Origin: Jaminaea rosea
Taxonomy: Eukaryota; Basidiomycota; Exobasidiomycetes; Microstromatales
Assembly: GCF_003144245.1 (NCBI RefSeq)
Contig: NW_020289992.1
Coordinates: 310,001 to 374,000, forward strand
Reading direction: 5' to 3'
Length of the DNA: 64,000 nucleotides
Part shown: piece after piece, positions 21,307 through 33,863 of the stretch
How positions within the stretch are numbered: the stretch's first letter is position 1
Layout of the letters: each line of letters starts with the position of its first letter
The notes under the pieces: model-generated
Told to the model about the DNA's origin: nothing
The model's database searches: none
What the model saw: the letters and a program-made list of their open reading frames with translations, nothing else
Position numbers and translations under genes: made by a program

Positions 21307-22018
21307 TTAAGCCAGCTTGTTCAAAGCGATAGCAGACGAGATGAAGATCTTGAACAGTATGCCGATTCCGCCAACGAAGACGACTGAGCGGGCGTTGGCT
21401 GCGAGTGGGAGGCGATAGGAATTAGAGTATTAGCGCTGTCATTGGCGTACGTGCATGATCGCTGACGGGTTCAAGCACTCACATAGCGACTCAGACGTCG
21501 TGTTGATGTAGAGGAGGTTGTAGACTACTCGCGAGATCAAGTAGAGGAGAGCCCATGAATTAAGCTCTGCGACCGGAAGCTGTGACAGTGGGAGGAAAAA
21601 GGGATAGGACAAGTGGATGCTGGTCAGCGATGCTCAGCGGGTGTGCAGATAGCAGCCCTCTCCTGGTCATAGCGATGAGCAGTAGCAGTAGCATGCTCTT
21701 TTCCGCCGCCGCCTCGTGTCGACTCACCTTGGCAACAATGCCCGCTACAAAAGCGGCTGCAGCGAAGGGCAAGTTCTCAAACCCATTCTGTTGCGCCGCT
21801 TCGGCCCTAATGAACTTCAGATCCGTAGACGTCTTCTTCTCCTTCTTCTGGATGCTGCTCAGGTAGTCTCGTGGAGACGAGTTGGTGAATCGACCCCGCG
21901 TGAGAGAGACGGCGTAGAAGTGGGCTGCGATGCTGTTGACCCAGAGAGCGGGAACGACGAGGAGGGAGATGTTGCGCAGCCCTGTGAGGGAGACGAGTGT
22001 GGATTGGAGGGAGTCCAT
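21307..22018 (-). CDS. MAPEG-family membrane protein
   Basis: Exons in transcript order are 22018-21728, 21579-21483 and 21398-21307, giving 159 residues. The RAEAAQQNGFENLPFAAAAF block is the MAPEG signature, and four hydrophobic segments are visible, the last being VVFVGGIGILFKIFISSAI. MAPEG proteins are membrane-bound glutathione or lipid-modifying enzymes or related proteins of unknown activity; the small fungal forms are mostly uncharacterised. The first intron is 148 nt, the longest modelled in this window. Phase 1 splicing of the second intron creates the Ser codon of SESLSNAR. Location is probably ER or another endomembrane. It lies between FMT1 and the M43 protease, all on the minus strand. 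Confidence 0.85.
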
Positions 22019-22343
22019 GATGGTGGTGATGATAGGCAGGTAAAAAGGGGAGGTGACTTGTCTGATATGAGTGGTAGAGAGAGAGAGCGCAGTGAGGACA
22101 AGAAGGACGCGACGGAGGGATGGATTGGAAGCTGCACGTCATTGGGCCCGGCATTTGGCCGCTCTTCAATCAACGGGGAGGTGGAGGCCGCATCAACTCT
22201 ACCCATTCACTTACGCTCACCGCCCCCTCCACGATCCTCAAGTCAAGACAATGCAATGGATTGTTCGAGGGGTGAGACAAAGAGTGTGGAATGAATATCG
22301 AGTATAATGCGCTCCTCTTGCTTGGTTGCTGTTCCTTCTAAGA
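22019..22343. promoter_or_regulatory. Intergenic between MAPEG start and M43 protease end
   Basis: This 325-nt stretch must hold the MAPEG promoter and the protease 3' UTR. I see no gene or clear motif. Confidence 0.4.
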
Positions 22344-23827
22344 TCACGATGATGACGATGACGACTTGAAGCGATACTGCCCCGACAGGGCCTGCATCCT
22401 CGCTCCCTGCCCGTCAGAGAAGTAGTCCATGCACGAGTCGTACGAGTAGTCCATGTAGCTGTGGGTGAAGCGGTGGGTGAGCTGCTGCACTTCATACCAG
22501 CCTGCTCGATCAGGCGACATGCTCACTTGTGGATAGGATCCGGGAGATTATCGCCTGAGCACGAGTCACGCGAGGATGGACAGCCGTTGGTAGGGCTCTT
22601 CTGCGGCGCAGTGTCGTCTACGTAGTCTCCTGGAGAAGCGCAACCTCCTTGAAAGGTGTGGAGGAGACCGAGCCAGTGCCCGACCTCATGAGTCAGGGTG
22701 CGGCCGCCATTGTAGTTCTTGAGCGAGCCGCCAGGGAGGGTGTTGTATTGGAAGACGACGCCATCGACGCCAGGGCTGCGTGAAGGTGGGAAGGCACAAT
22801 GGTAGTCAGGGGATAGTAAACAACGGTCACTTGAGCCAGTGTGGCGAACGTGCGCTCACTCGTTCTGGTAGTCCCATGGGAAGGTCGAGTAGCCCAACGT
22901 CCCGTCACCGAAATCGAGCGTGTAGAGATTGAGGGCGTTGGCACCGCCTTGACGAAGTGACGTCTTCATCTCATCGCCGAGCTCACTGTCCGCGCCCGCG
23001 TTCTGGTACCAATCGGCGTTGCTTACGCGGCTTGTGTTGGCTAGCTTGAATTCGAAGCCCCAGGGAGAATCTGCGTAAGGGAGGGGTAAGTTGAGGGAAT
23101 CAGAGGTCGATGGCGTTGGTTAGCTTGATGCTCGCTACTCGACCGCGTGCTGCTATCTTTGCTGCTCACAGTCCTGATTGATGACCTGGAGCTGCTTTGC
23201 AATCATGGCGTCGCTGACGTCCCCCTTCCCATCATCGTTGATGACATTGAAGTACACGGGCACCTCGACAGGCGTCTGTGCGGCGACCTTGATGTGTGAC
23301 GCCGCGCCCTTGAGACTTTGCAGCTTGCGCTGATGGCCTCGAATGAGGGCGCGGTTCTTGGCCTCGAGGGCGTCATTCACCTTGTATTGCACGGCGCAGC
23401 GGTCCTTGGTCGATTCTGACGAGGATACAGCGGGATTTGCTGTCGAGGCAGCAGAGGAGGCTGAGGAGGGGGTGGACGTCGGAGGGGAGATGGTGCCCAC
23501 CGTCGAGGTGGTGTTCTCGTCCACTACAACTACGACGACCTCGATGACTCGCGATTCTCCATCCTCGTCGGGCGAACTGGCGGCGACTTGCGTGTTCTTG
23601 GGCTTCTTGGCATCCTTACTCGAGCAAGTTGCCTTGCTTGCGGCGACGGCTTGCGAGGAGGAGCTGCTACTGAGCGACGATTGCGACTGTACGGAGGATG
23701 ATGAGAGTGCAGAGACCTCGCCGGGGTAGAGAACCATCGGTCGCTGCTGCATCGGAGCGCCATGAGCTGAAGCGGCGTACGAAGCTAGGAGAATGGACGA
23801 GGAGAGGGACAGGGCGAGAAACTTCAT
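22344..23827 (-). CDS. Secreted M43 (pappalysin-like) metalloprotease
   Basis: Exons in transcript order are 23827-23170, 23070-22860, 22775-22527 and 22458-22344, giving 410 residues. Residues 1-23 ([23 protein letters not shown]) form a signal peptide. Residues 35-140 are a Ser/Thr-rich stretch that probably serves as propeptide or glycosylated linker, with an odd run of six valines. The catalytic domain has [11 protein letters not shown], zinc ligands His319, His323 and His329 with Glu320 as base. The Met-turn is [10 protein letters not shown], formed across the last splice junction. Paired Cys and GxxxxxYN segments match fungal extracellular M43B proteases. It should act outside the cell on proteins or peptides. 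All three donors are GTGAGC. Confidence 0.92.
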
Positions 23828-25113
23828 GGCGGGCAGGTGGGCAAGGATGAGGATGGCGTTTGTCTTACGTGAGTATCAGGATGAAGCAATGGTCGAGGGA
23901 AATACGGGTGCTGCCAGAGCGCGAGAAGGTGGTGAAGAGGTAGCGGAGGGAGAGTGGATTATAGGAGCGATGTTCGACCAGCGAACCGGGGTGGATAGCA
24001 AGGGGGCAAGGGTAGGATGGGAGGGATGGGAAGAAAGACAAGATGTGAGCGCGAGAGTCATGAAGCCTTTCATTGCGTGTGCGTGTGTGTCGGGCGAGTT
24101 CTTGGCCGCCATCTTCGTCGTGCTCAATGAGAGTCGACGACTTTGCTTGCCAAGATGGATCGGCCGACCGATGAGTAGCAAATGTCATTCCTCGCGTCGA
24201 GGAGAAAGACGCGAGCCGCTGCTGCCGCCCAGCTCAACTCGACTCGACTGAGCCGCCGCCCGCACGGCGAGTGTTCTGCCGCGAACTCGACGCAACGCTC
24301 AAGGGTCCAAAAAGCTGGACGGACGCCTGCTTGCTCGTGTTGGACTGCATCTGCAAGCGAGATCTGCTTGAGAGGATGAGCAACAAGGAGGCAGCGGGGT
24401 GGCAGCGATGGGCGAATAGCTACGATGGAGAAGAGGTAGGCTAGGCTAGGCTGAGCTGCGCTCAATCGAATCGACGGCATCGTCGCCGTCCGCTTAAGTT
24501 GCGAGATTTGCCGGAGCTTGGCGCCGGGGCTGACCTGATCCCCTCTTGCGAGGTGAGGGCCACGCCGTTGCTACCACGAACGATTAGCAGCGAGGACAAC
24601 TTCAAACGCTGCCGCAAACACAAGATGAATCCACAGCAGCGGGTTGCTGCAAGCATCCACGTCCTGATCGATTGCAAGCCCGCACCCAGCTCGTGTCTCG
24701 TAAATGGAACTCGACGACCGCGGGGTGCTGTGCGGCTGCCGCTGCCTCTTTGCAGTCACTTGGATGGGCTAGGATGACTCGGCCGCGGGGCGATGGGCGG
24801 ACGGTCATTGGCTTCGAGAGTGCGGATGCTGGCAAGGCGTCGGCGGCGTAGCGGTGCGTGGCAGTTAATTGCCTGGCGGGCTCATCGCCGCCTCTTGTCA
24901 GTCCACACAAAGTGGCTTCTCGCCGCGCGCTCGATGTTGTCGTGCTTTTGGCGTCGTCACGTTGGCGCCGCCACTGGCTGCTCGAATCACTCATTCAAGC
25001 TCGTCTTGCCCTCCACGACTCGTCATCTCTTCTTCATTTTACTTTCCACACCTCCCATCTCCAGGTCGCGACGATCATCGTTTACGCTACAGTGCGGACG
25101 CACGCCGCACTCC
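23828..25113. promoter_or_regulatory. 1.3 kb divergent intergenic region
   Basis: It separates the M43 protease start from an unknown plus-strand gene. No ORF here has family likeness or plausible splicing. A pyrimidine-rich stretch around 25,000-25,080 precedes the plus-strand ATG. Nothing else stands out. Confidence 0.4.
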
Positions 25114-26428
25114 ATGGCGACAACGACGACAATCCTCCGAGCAAAGACTCCCACCTTCGTTCAGCACCCTTATTCTCGTAGCCACACGGCACCTCCCTGT
25201 CGCCCGCTTCGCGTCGTCAAGAAGAGCTCCCAAAACCAAGTCGACAAGTCCAGCCCTATTCATACGCCAAATCAGACTCGTAGCAGCTCCCCCGTCCACT
25301 TCAACAAGCAGCGCGCTGGAGAGCAAGAGCGAGAGCGTGAACGCGACCGCAAGGCCGGAGCTCCGACCGGCCTTCCTCCTCGACCTCTAGTCAAGGCTGC
25401 CTCCTTTGAACTCATCTCATCGAGCCGACCACTCGCAGTAGAGAAGGTGAGGGCAGCAAGAGTAAGAACGTCTGCTCAACTGCGATGCTGACCGACTCTG
25501 CAGCCCGCTCCTGGCCAGCATCAACCTGAGAAGCCCAAGATCCAGATTGCCCCTACACCGAAGGTCGAGATCAACATCGTCGACAAGTCCACAGTTGTTC
25601 CCATGACGTTGATGTCCAAGCCCAAGACTCGGGCGCTGGCCAGGATCAAGAAGACCTTGAATGCCGTCGATCTCACGAAATGGGAAAGTGAGCATCACGG
25701 CTGGGTGAGCACCTGATCAACAGCATGTATGCTGACACCTTCTTGACTCATCGCTCTTCGCAGGTGAGCTGTCCCCCAGTAACATGATTCAGGAGCACGA
25801 GGCCGCAGCCGCTGCGGCCGCTGTCGCTGCCGCCACTACGCCAAAGAGCAAGAGCGCCAGCCCCGAGTCCCTCATTCCCATCGTCAACGTGGGACGTGGA
25901 CGCACCCGCGAGCCAATCAAGGTCGCCCTGACGCGCACGAACTTCTTTCAAATGGCAGAGATACAAGAGACGCCTGTCAAGTTCAAAGGCCTGCCCATCT
26001 CACCGCCCATGCCGGTCAACACTGGACTTGAGCGTCTTGCTCGCAGCCGTGAGGTCATGGCAGGAGCGACGCTCGGCATCGCTATGGCTCATCATCTCTC
26101 GTCACCTCCCCTCGCGGCAGTAGCCACCGCATCAACAGTAGGAACATTCCCGCCTCCACGTCCTCGACGACCGCCTCCCCGTCGAGAGACTCTGCCCCAC
26201 GCTCAGCCCCAGCAACAATTCCAGGAGCAACACTACACCATGCCCACGGCCATGCAGCGCACCGCTCGAAGCAAAGACAGCGCTGAACACTTTGAGCGCC
26301 GCCGTCGCCTCAGCGAGGCGTACTGTGACCTCGATATGGACGTCGAGGTGCTGATCAATGAGATTCAAATGCATGAGGGACGCAAGGGAAAGGCCGGGGG
26401 CTACCGCGAGGCGCACCGTGATGTCTGA
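25114..26428 (+). CDS. Hypothetical protein, basic Ser/Pro-rich with conserved-looking blocks
   Basis: Exons 25114-25446, 25504-25687 and 25764-26428 give 393 residues. Intron donors are GTGAGG and GTGAGC; both acceptors are CAG after CTGAC-like branch sites. I do not recognise the family. Block A around residues 115-180 is rich in Lys and hydrophobics (EINIVDKSTVVPMTLM, LARIKKTLNAVDLTKW). Block B has IKVALTRTNFFQMAEIQETP and LERLARSREVMAGATLG. The C-terminus is a charged helix, SAEHFERRRRLSEAYCDLDM. An Ala run lies between A and B. There is no signal peptide or membrane segment. The first exon is Ser/Arg-rich and disordered. The frame stays open upstream of the chosen ATG, so the start is moderately certain. 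Confidence 0.65.
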
Positions 26429-26769
26429 GTGTGGGCGGGGCCTACAGTACTCTCAGCCGTTCGGAATAGCACCAGAGCCTCAAAATCAATCGGACCCACT
26501 ACTACCGCTAGAGCCAGCGACAAGGCAGCCCCACACCTCCCTCCCGCCGACAACTGCGCCTCGATGGCACTATTCGCTTCACTCGACCAGCTTCAAGCCA
26601 CTCTGTTGTCACACACTCTTCTTCACATGTATGCGACTAGCCCAAGACGGCAGCAGCTCGCAGGCAATCTTAGCAGTCATCCTCTATGCGATTATTCGAA
26701 TGACATATCTTCGGTGTCCGCCTTCTTTGCCTTTGCCCCTTTGCGTCTCAATACGCCAAAGGCCCTCCG
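26429..26769. other. Convergent intergenic region
   Basis: A 341-nt gap lies between two converging genes and must hold both 3' UTRs. No gene or hairpin is evident by eye. Confidence 0.4.
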
Positions 26770-27903
26770 TCATCTCTCAACAATGACATTCCCACTCTCC
26801 CTCGCCAACCTCTGCCGTTCCCTCTTAACCCACAGATCCCTTCCACCTTCAAAGATGCCCCACCCAATGGCGCTGCTCAGAGCCTTGCGTGCGCATCGCA
26901 AACCCAGCCCGTCGAAGAAGAGGGAGGAGAGCGGCGGGCGCGCGCCTCCCGTCGATGCTCCTGCACCAGTCAGCACAGCTCGTATACCGAGGAGGGCTGC
27001 TGAAGCCCCTTCCGCCCCTTCTTGCCTAACTCGCTGCGTCTGCACTCTCGTCTTGATGATATCAAACGGGTGCGTAGCAAAAGTAGCGAGCGTCCCCGCG
27101 CACAACCCCGCGACCATACGACTTTGGGTCGTTTCTGCCTTCGCATCTCCCTCTTCCCCTGCCTCACCTAGCGCCGGTGCCAGCCCCACCTTGAGCGCCT
27201 CGTAGAACATGAGGTACAACCCAGCGTATGGCGCATCGCGTAATGCTGTTGCCGAGAAGCCTCTGAACAAGCCCTTGACCCCACCTTCGGCGTAGATGGA
27301 GCGCAGAGAGAGGGCCAACGTCCTGTTCTCAGAGGGTGCAAAGTTGGAAGACTCAAAGCGTGCCTTTACTACGGTGATTGGACAAAGGATGAATCCCACC
27401 ACGACACGCGCCGTTGCGCCTGCGAGGAGATTGCCAGTTGAGGTTGGGGTCGCAGCCGATGAGGATGAGGATGAGGATGAAGCCGCATTGGCTGTAGATA
27501 GATAGGCAACCGGCCTGCTCCCTAGCGCTCTTCTCAGCTCGGTCACCGAATAGAAGTATGCTGCCACCCCCGGCACATTGCGCAGGATCGTAGGCACTGT
27601 GCCTCTCCAGAGTCCCTTGACTCCATCTTTCTCCACCACGCCTTCTATCGTCCGTAGTAGCCGCCGAGTCTTGCCGCCAAAGGGAGCATGGGAGCCGTGT
27701 GCCTGCTGCAGGCGCGTCTTGAGCAAGTCGAGCGGCTGAAGTAGGACGCAAGACGTCAGGCCGGAGAGGGCGCCGGAGAGGAGGGTGGCGTAGGGTGGGG
27801 GACGGAGGGGCTGCGCGGCAGGATTTATCTGTGAGATCGAGGATGAGGAGGACGAAGACGAAGACGATGGCGAAGGCTGCGAAAGCCTCGCCTGTGCTGC
27901 CAT
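26770..27903 (-). CDS. HEM25: Mitochondrial glycine carrier (SLC25A38/Hem25)
   Basis: One exon encodes 377 residues from the ATG at 27903; a longer frame reaches 28020 but MAAQARLSQPS fits better. The protein has three mitochondrial carrier repeats. Their signature segments are PLDLLKTRL, PITVVKARF and PFDIIKTRV; the second lacks the usual acidic residue. LLSGALSGLTSCVLLQPLDL and GFSATALRDAPYAGLYLMFYE are typical of the SLC25A38 branch. This inner-membrane carrier brings glycine into the matrix for the first step of heme synthesis. A run of Ser residues precedes repeat 1 and an Ala/Gly/Glu loop lies between repeats 2 and 3. The gene is divergent from the sphingolipid C9-methyltransferase. Confidence 0.87.
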   Translation of the reverse strand: MAAQARLSQPSPSSSSSSSSSSISQINPAAQPLRPPPYATLLSGALSGLTSCVLLQPLDLLKTRLQQAHGSHAPFGGKTRRLLRTIEGVVEKDGVKGLWRGTVPTILRNVPGVAAYFYSVTELRRALGSRPVAYLSTANAASSSSSSSSAATPTSTGNLLAGATARVVVGFILCPITVVKARFESSNFAPSENRTLALSLRSIYAEGGVKGLFRGFSATALRDAPYAGLYLMFYEALKVGLAPALGEAGEEGDAKAETTQSRMVAGLCAGTLATFATHPFDIIKTRVQTQRVRQEGAEGASAALLGIRAVLTGAGASTGGARPPLSSLFFDGLGLRCARKALSSAIGWGIFEGGRDLWVKRERQRLARESGNVIVER

Positions 27904-28277
27904 GGAAGTGTTGGCAGCCGCAACGAGAAGCGACAGTGGTGTGCGGGCGAACGAATGGTAATGAGGAGAACTTATCAACGCAGCAAAATCTCGGGTCTGT
28001 GCGTCCCGTCGATCCACCATCGGACTGAGCTTCGCCCGGTGGTTTGCTGACTAAGGCCTCTCTCAGGGCCGGCAAGTGAGGGTCCGGCGCGGGTCCATCT
28101 GGCAGCGGCTCTCAGCTCGCGGCTCGCGGCTCGTGTCGTGTCGAGTTGAGCGAGAAGAACACGACGAGGCGAAGACGCAAGGGCGGGATTCGAGAGTGGT
28201 CAGGCCAGCGCACGGCCGATGCTAATCTTTGACTTGTCACTTCTTCCCCTTCTTCTTCATCCGCTTCGACGACGAAG
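27904..28277. promoter_or_regulatory. Divergent promoter HEM25 / C9-methyltransferase
   Basis: A 374-nt divergent promoter. A short repeat of GCTCGCGGCTCGCGGCTCG lies near 28118. No other motif is clear. Confidence 0.45.
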
Positions 28278-30371
28278 ATGGACGGTCAAACGCCAGGTAT
28301 CGAGGGTCTCAGCGACTTCCTTGCTGCCAAGGCTGCCACCTCTGATGGCGGCCTCGACAACATTCCAGCTGGCACCGCTCCCGTCTCAAACGCAAACGCA
28401 AACGCATCCAATGCTGCCGCTGCCGCTGCTCCCTCGACTACCGCCGCTCCTCTAGCTGCCGCTACTGGCCTCGGTGCTGCGAGCGCTCCCGCGGCCCCTC
28501 CTACCGCTGCCGCCGCAGCAACGGGGAAGCCCACCTCGACCGCGGGCGAGCCCGTTAACATTGCCCCTACGGGTCTCGAGGGTCCAGCAAAGGACATTAT
28601 CAACAAGATGGCCAATGGGGGCTTTGCTCCTGGCCCTGCGGACAGCAAGAAGGTTCGATTGACCAACTACGTGGGTATCTTCTCCTCCTCCTGCCCCTTA
28701 TGCCATGCTAAATCCCCCTCCTCTGACCCCGCTCGCAGCCCTCGATCGCAAACGCTCTCCTCCCAGCGGAAGGCTCCGGCCAATTCTCAAACCTGCACCT
28801 CGCAATCCTCGTCCTCCTTGCACCCGCCGTCCTCACCCGCATCGTCCCCTTCTTCAAGTCCTCTTGGGTACCATGGTGGCTCTACTTCACCTTGGCCGCA
28901 CTCCTCGGTACGCCCGTAGCAGTCACCTACTGGTACGTCATGTCGCGCATCGGTTCCCGCAAGAACACACGCGTGACCATGCCCGGACGACCCATTACCG
29001 ACTACCTCGTCTTCAACGACCCTCAGCTTAAGCGCGAGTATGCCGACAAGCCCGGAAAGAAGATCCCAATGAACGTATTTTCGGAGGCCTACTTTGACAA
29101 GAAGATCGACATTGTTGGCGGGGATGCTAAGATGCTTGAGGTGCTCGAGTATAGGATGGACTGGGCCGATATGGTCTTCACGCCCGAGCTCTTCAAGTTT
29201 GTCCTCACTACTCTCGTGCCAGATGTGTTGAGCCACTCGGCGCGACAGGACGAGGAGCAGGTGCGCGACCACTACGACCGAGGGAATGATTTCTACGAGT
29301 GCGTAGATGCGCCCCATGCGAGGGAGAGCGAAGTTGCGACAGTGACATTACTAACACTCTCTTGCTGCTCTGGCTCGCACGCAGATGGTTCCTCGGCCCG
29401 CAAATGATCTACACCTCGGGCGTCATCTCTGACCCCACCCGCAAAGAGACCCTCGAAGAGCTCCAAGACAACAAGCTCGCCCTCGTCTGCTCCAAGCTCA
29501 ACCTTCAACCCACAGACAAGCTCCTCGACATCGGCTGCGGGTGGGGAACACTGACCGCCTTCGCAGCAAAGAACTTTGGGTGTGATGCGACGGGTGTGAC
29601 TTTGGCTAGGGAGCAGACCAGGTTCGGCAACGAGAGGATCCGGAAGAACGGCATTGATGAGAAGAAGGCGAGGATTCTCTGCATGGACTACCGTGATATC
29701 CCTGTGGAAGCCGGCTACTACGTGGGTACGACGCGGCTTCGCGCCTTTCTCACCTATCGCTGACCTCGCCCTTTCCCGCCTCCCCACTTGTCCTCCTCGC
29801 TACACAGGACAAGATCGTCTCCCTCGAAATGGCCGAACACGTCGGTATCCGCCACTACTCCAAGTTCCTCCGCGACGTCTACTCTCGCCTTTCGGACGAG
29901 GGAGTCTTCCTCTTCCAAGTCGCCGGTCTGCGCCCCCAGTGGCAATACTGGGACCTCATTTGGGGCCTCTTCATGAACAAGTACATCTTCCGCGGTGCAG
30001 ACGCCTCGCTACACGTGGGCTGGGTCATCACCCAGCTCGAGAAGGCGGGTTTCGAGGTGCGCTCCTGCGATGTCCTTGGAGTGCACTACAGCGCCACGAT
30101 TCACAGGTGGTTGGAGAACTGGTACAGCAATGAGGACAAGGTACGCGCAAAGTACGGGGACAGGCTATGGAGGATTTGGGTCTACTTCCTTGCTTCGTCG
30201 ACGATTATTGCCAGGGAGGGAGGAAGCTCCGTCTTCCAGATTGCGCTGCACAAGAACTTGAACGCGACACACCGCGTTGAGAGTGTTTTCGGTCATGGAA
30301 ACATTCACCCGAAGCCGGCGAGGGAGGTCAGGAGCGTTTGGAGGGATGGGCAGACGGAGATGGGCAAGTAG
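28278..30371 (+). CDS. MTS1: Sphingolipid C9-methyltransferase
   Basis: Exons 28278-28670, 28739-29298, 29385-29721 and 29808-30371 give 617 residues. The enzyme adds the C9 methyl branch to the sphingoid base of fungal glucosylceramide. The first 130 residues are an Ala-rich low-complexity extension. Two membrane segments follow (LHLAILVLLAPAVLTRIVPFF and WVPWWLYFTLAALLGTPVAVT region). The cyclopropane-synthase-like domain has VRDHYDRGNDFYEWFLG, the SAM-binding LLDIGCGWGTLTAFAA, and SLEMAEHVGIRHYSKFL. Donors are GTGGGT, GTGCGT and GTGGGT. Location is expected at the ER membrane. The family is absent from S. cerevisiae but common in filamentous and many basidiomycete fungi. Confidence 0.93.
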
Positions 30372-30558
30372 GGTGCGTGCCGTGTGGTGATGAAGGAAGG
30401 CTAGGTCGCGAGGGGAAGAGGGAGAAGAAGAAAGCGATGAGAGGAGCAGCACGATCTCATTTCAATGGATCCGCAACGACGGTAGCGCATCGCAACAAGA
30501 GCTGCCATCGGAATTGAATGGTGGTATTACAAATGCAAATTAGAAAGGCCTCGTCTCT

Positions 30559-32629
<2,071 letters not shown>

Positions 32630-32765
32630 TTCTCCGAGGGGGAGTCGAACCCCCGACCCCCGTATGTAAATTCGGCCATGCCGATCTCAGCATGAACGCT
32701 GCATGGCTTAGTGCGCCCGCGTGCGAAGCATAAGTACGATGCTCGACCAACAGAGCTTCCGGAGA
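32630..32765 (-). tRNA. tRNA, probably tRNA-Ile(UAU), with 63-nt intron
   Basis: The minus strand folds as a tRNA. Acceptor stem TCTCCGG pairs with TCGGAGA (last pair G-U). The D arm is GCTC-TGTTGGTC-GAGC. The anticodon stem TCGTA pairs with TACGG across the intron, and the T arm is GGGGG-TTCGACT-CCCCC. The B box GGTTCGACTCC is perfect. The 5' exon is 32765-32729 and the 3' exon 32665-32630 (including the discriminator A). The intron 32728-32666 sits one base after the anticodon, the canonical site. The loop CTTATG..A gives anticodon TAT, and tRNA-Ile(UAU) genes commonly have introns. G at position 37 is unusual for this tRNA, so the identity is less sure than the tRNA call. Confidence 0.78.
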
Positions 32766-32975
32766 CCGCTTGGCAAAAGGCGCAAAGGCTGGTTTGAGGG
32801 GGCGGCGCGAAGAGATGTGCGAATATATACACCGCAAGCCGATACGCATGGAACAGAAGAGCGTGGATAAGATGAGAAGAGGGGCACGTCGAGACACAGC
32901 TTCACACTTCAAAGAGAGGTCCAATGAGACAAATGTGCAAGCGTGTCCGTTGGTATTTCACAATCTCCAACTCTA

Positions 32976-33863
32976 TCATTCTTCACTACTCGTCTTCAAC
33001 CTTTCCCTCTCCCTGCGTATCTTACCCTCCACCTCGAGCATCTCCCTCACCAAGGTCGCCAAGCCTGCTCTTACGGCTGCGCTCTCTGCTTCCCCCTGCC
33101 CATTCTGCTTCTTCTTCGCTTCCTCAGCCGCAACGACGCGCAGCGCCTCTCCAAAGCTGGTGGCGGCGCGTCGTACACTCGGTGAGGGTAGGGAGGCAAA
33201 GCGATGTAGCGAGGAGAGGGGAGCGGGACGCGACTTGGATGAGCGCGTCTCGTCGTCGTCGTCGTCGTCGTCCTTGCCCAGCTTGCCCGTCTTCTCATCC
33301 TCTACCACGCCAGGCTCGGCAGTCCTCGTAGTAGTCGCCCTGCCTTTGCGCCTTTGTCTCAATCCCTGCTTCTCCTCGCCTCCCTTCTTCTCTCCCGCAA
33401 GCTGCTCCACCACCTCCTGACCCTCATCCTCCGCCTCCCAACCTCTCGCTTCCCTCGCCTGTAGCCTTCCCTCAACGTCAACGACAGTCTCCGCCCTCCT
33501 CTGCCCGTCTATTAGCCCCCTGACTTGCTCCTCCCACCGCGTCACGCTAGTCGTGCTGCTCATCCGCCCTTTGCTGAGCGCGAGGAAGCCCGTGGTGAGG
33601 TGTGTGGTGAGCTGGGTCTGGAGGCGTTGGTAGGCGTCGATTTTTGTCAGGTAGAGGAGAAGGAGCTCGTCCAGGTGAGAGCGGGGGTGGGCAGGGGCCG
33701 CAAGTGCTGGGCTGTCTTGCTCTGACCGCACATCATTCTCTGAAGCGAACGCCGCTGGAGTAGACCCGGCATGTGTCCCCTCTGAGGGCTCGGCCGTCGC
33801 CTTCTCCTTCTTTGCCTCGTCCTCGCCGTCGTCATCAATCCCATCCGGCACCTCAAAGGGCAT
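32976..33863 (-). other. VMA22: VMA22/CCDC115-like region in frame with BST1
   Basis: The last part of the BST1 reading frame resembles the V-ATPase assembly factor Vma22 (human CCDC115). [20 protein letters not shown] and [12 protein letters not shown] match the N-terminal helix of that family. GLRQRRKGR corresponds to the basic LRRRKG motif. [20 protein letters not shown] followed by [10 protein letters not shown] matches the DPLxWFGILVPxSLRxAQxSF block, and a charged helix ends the protein. Met residues at 33863 and a little upstream could start a separate protein of about 295 residues. Vma22 works at the ER with Vma12 and Vma21. Alignment was done from memory of the family, so a profile search would be decisive. 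Confidence 0.72.

Noticed and set aside
28118-28136. GCTCGCGG repeat between HEM25 and the C9-methyltransferase as a hairpin or binding site
   Set aside because: It is short and direct rather than inverted, and GC-rich repeats are common here.
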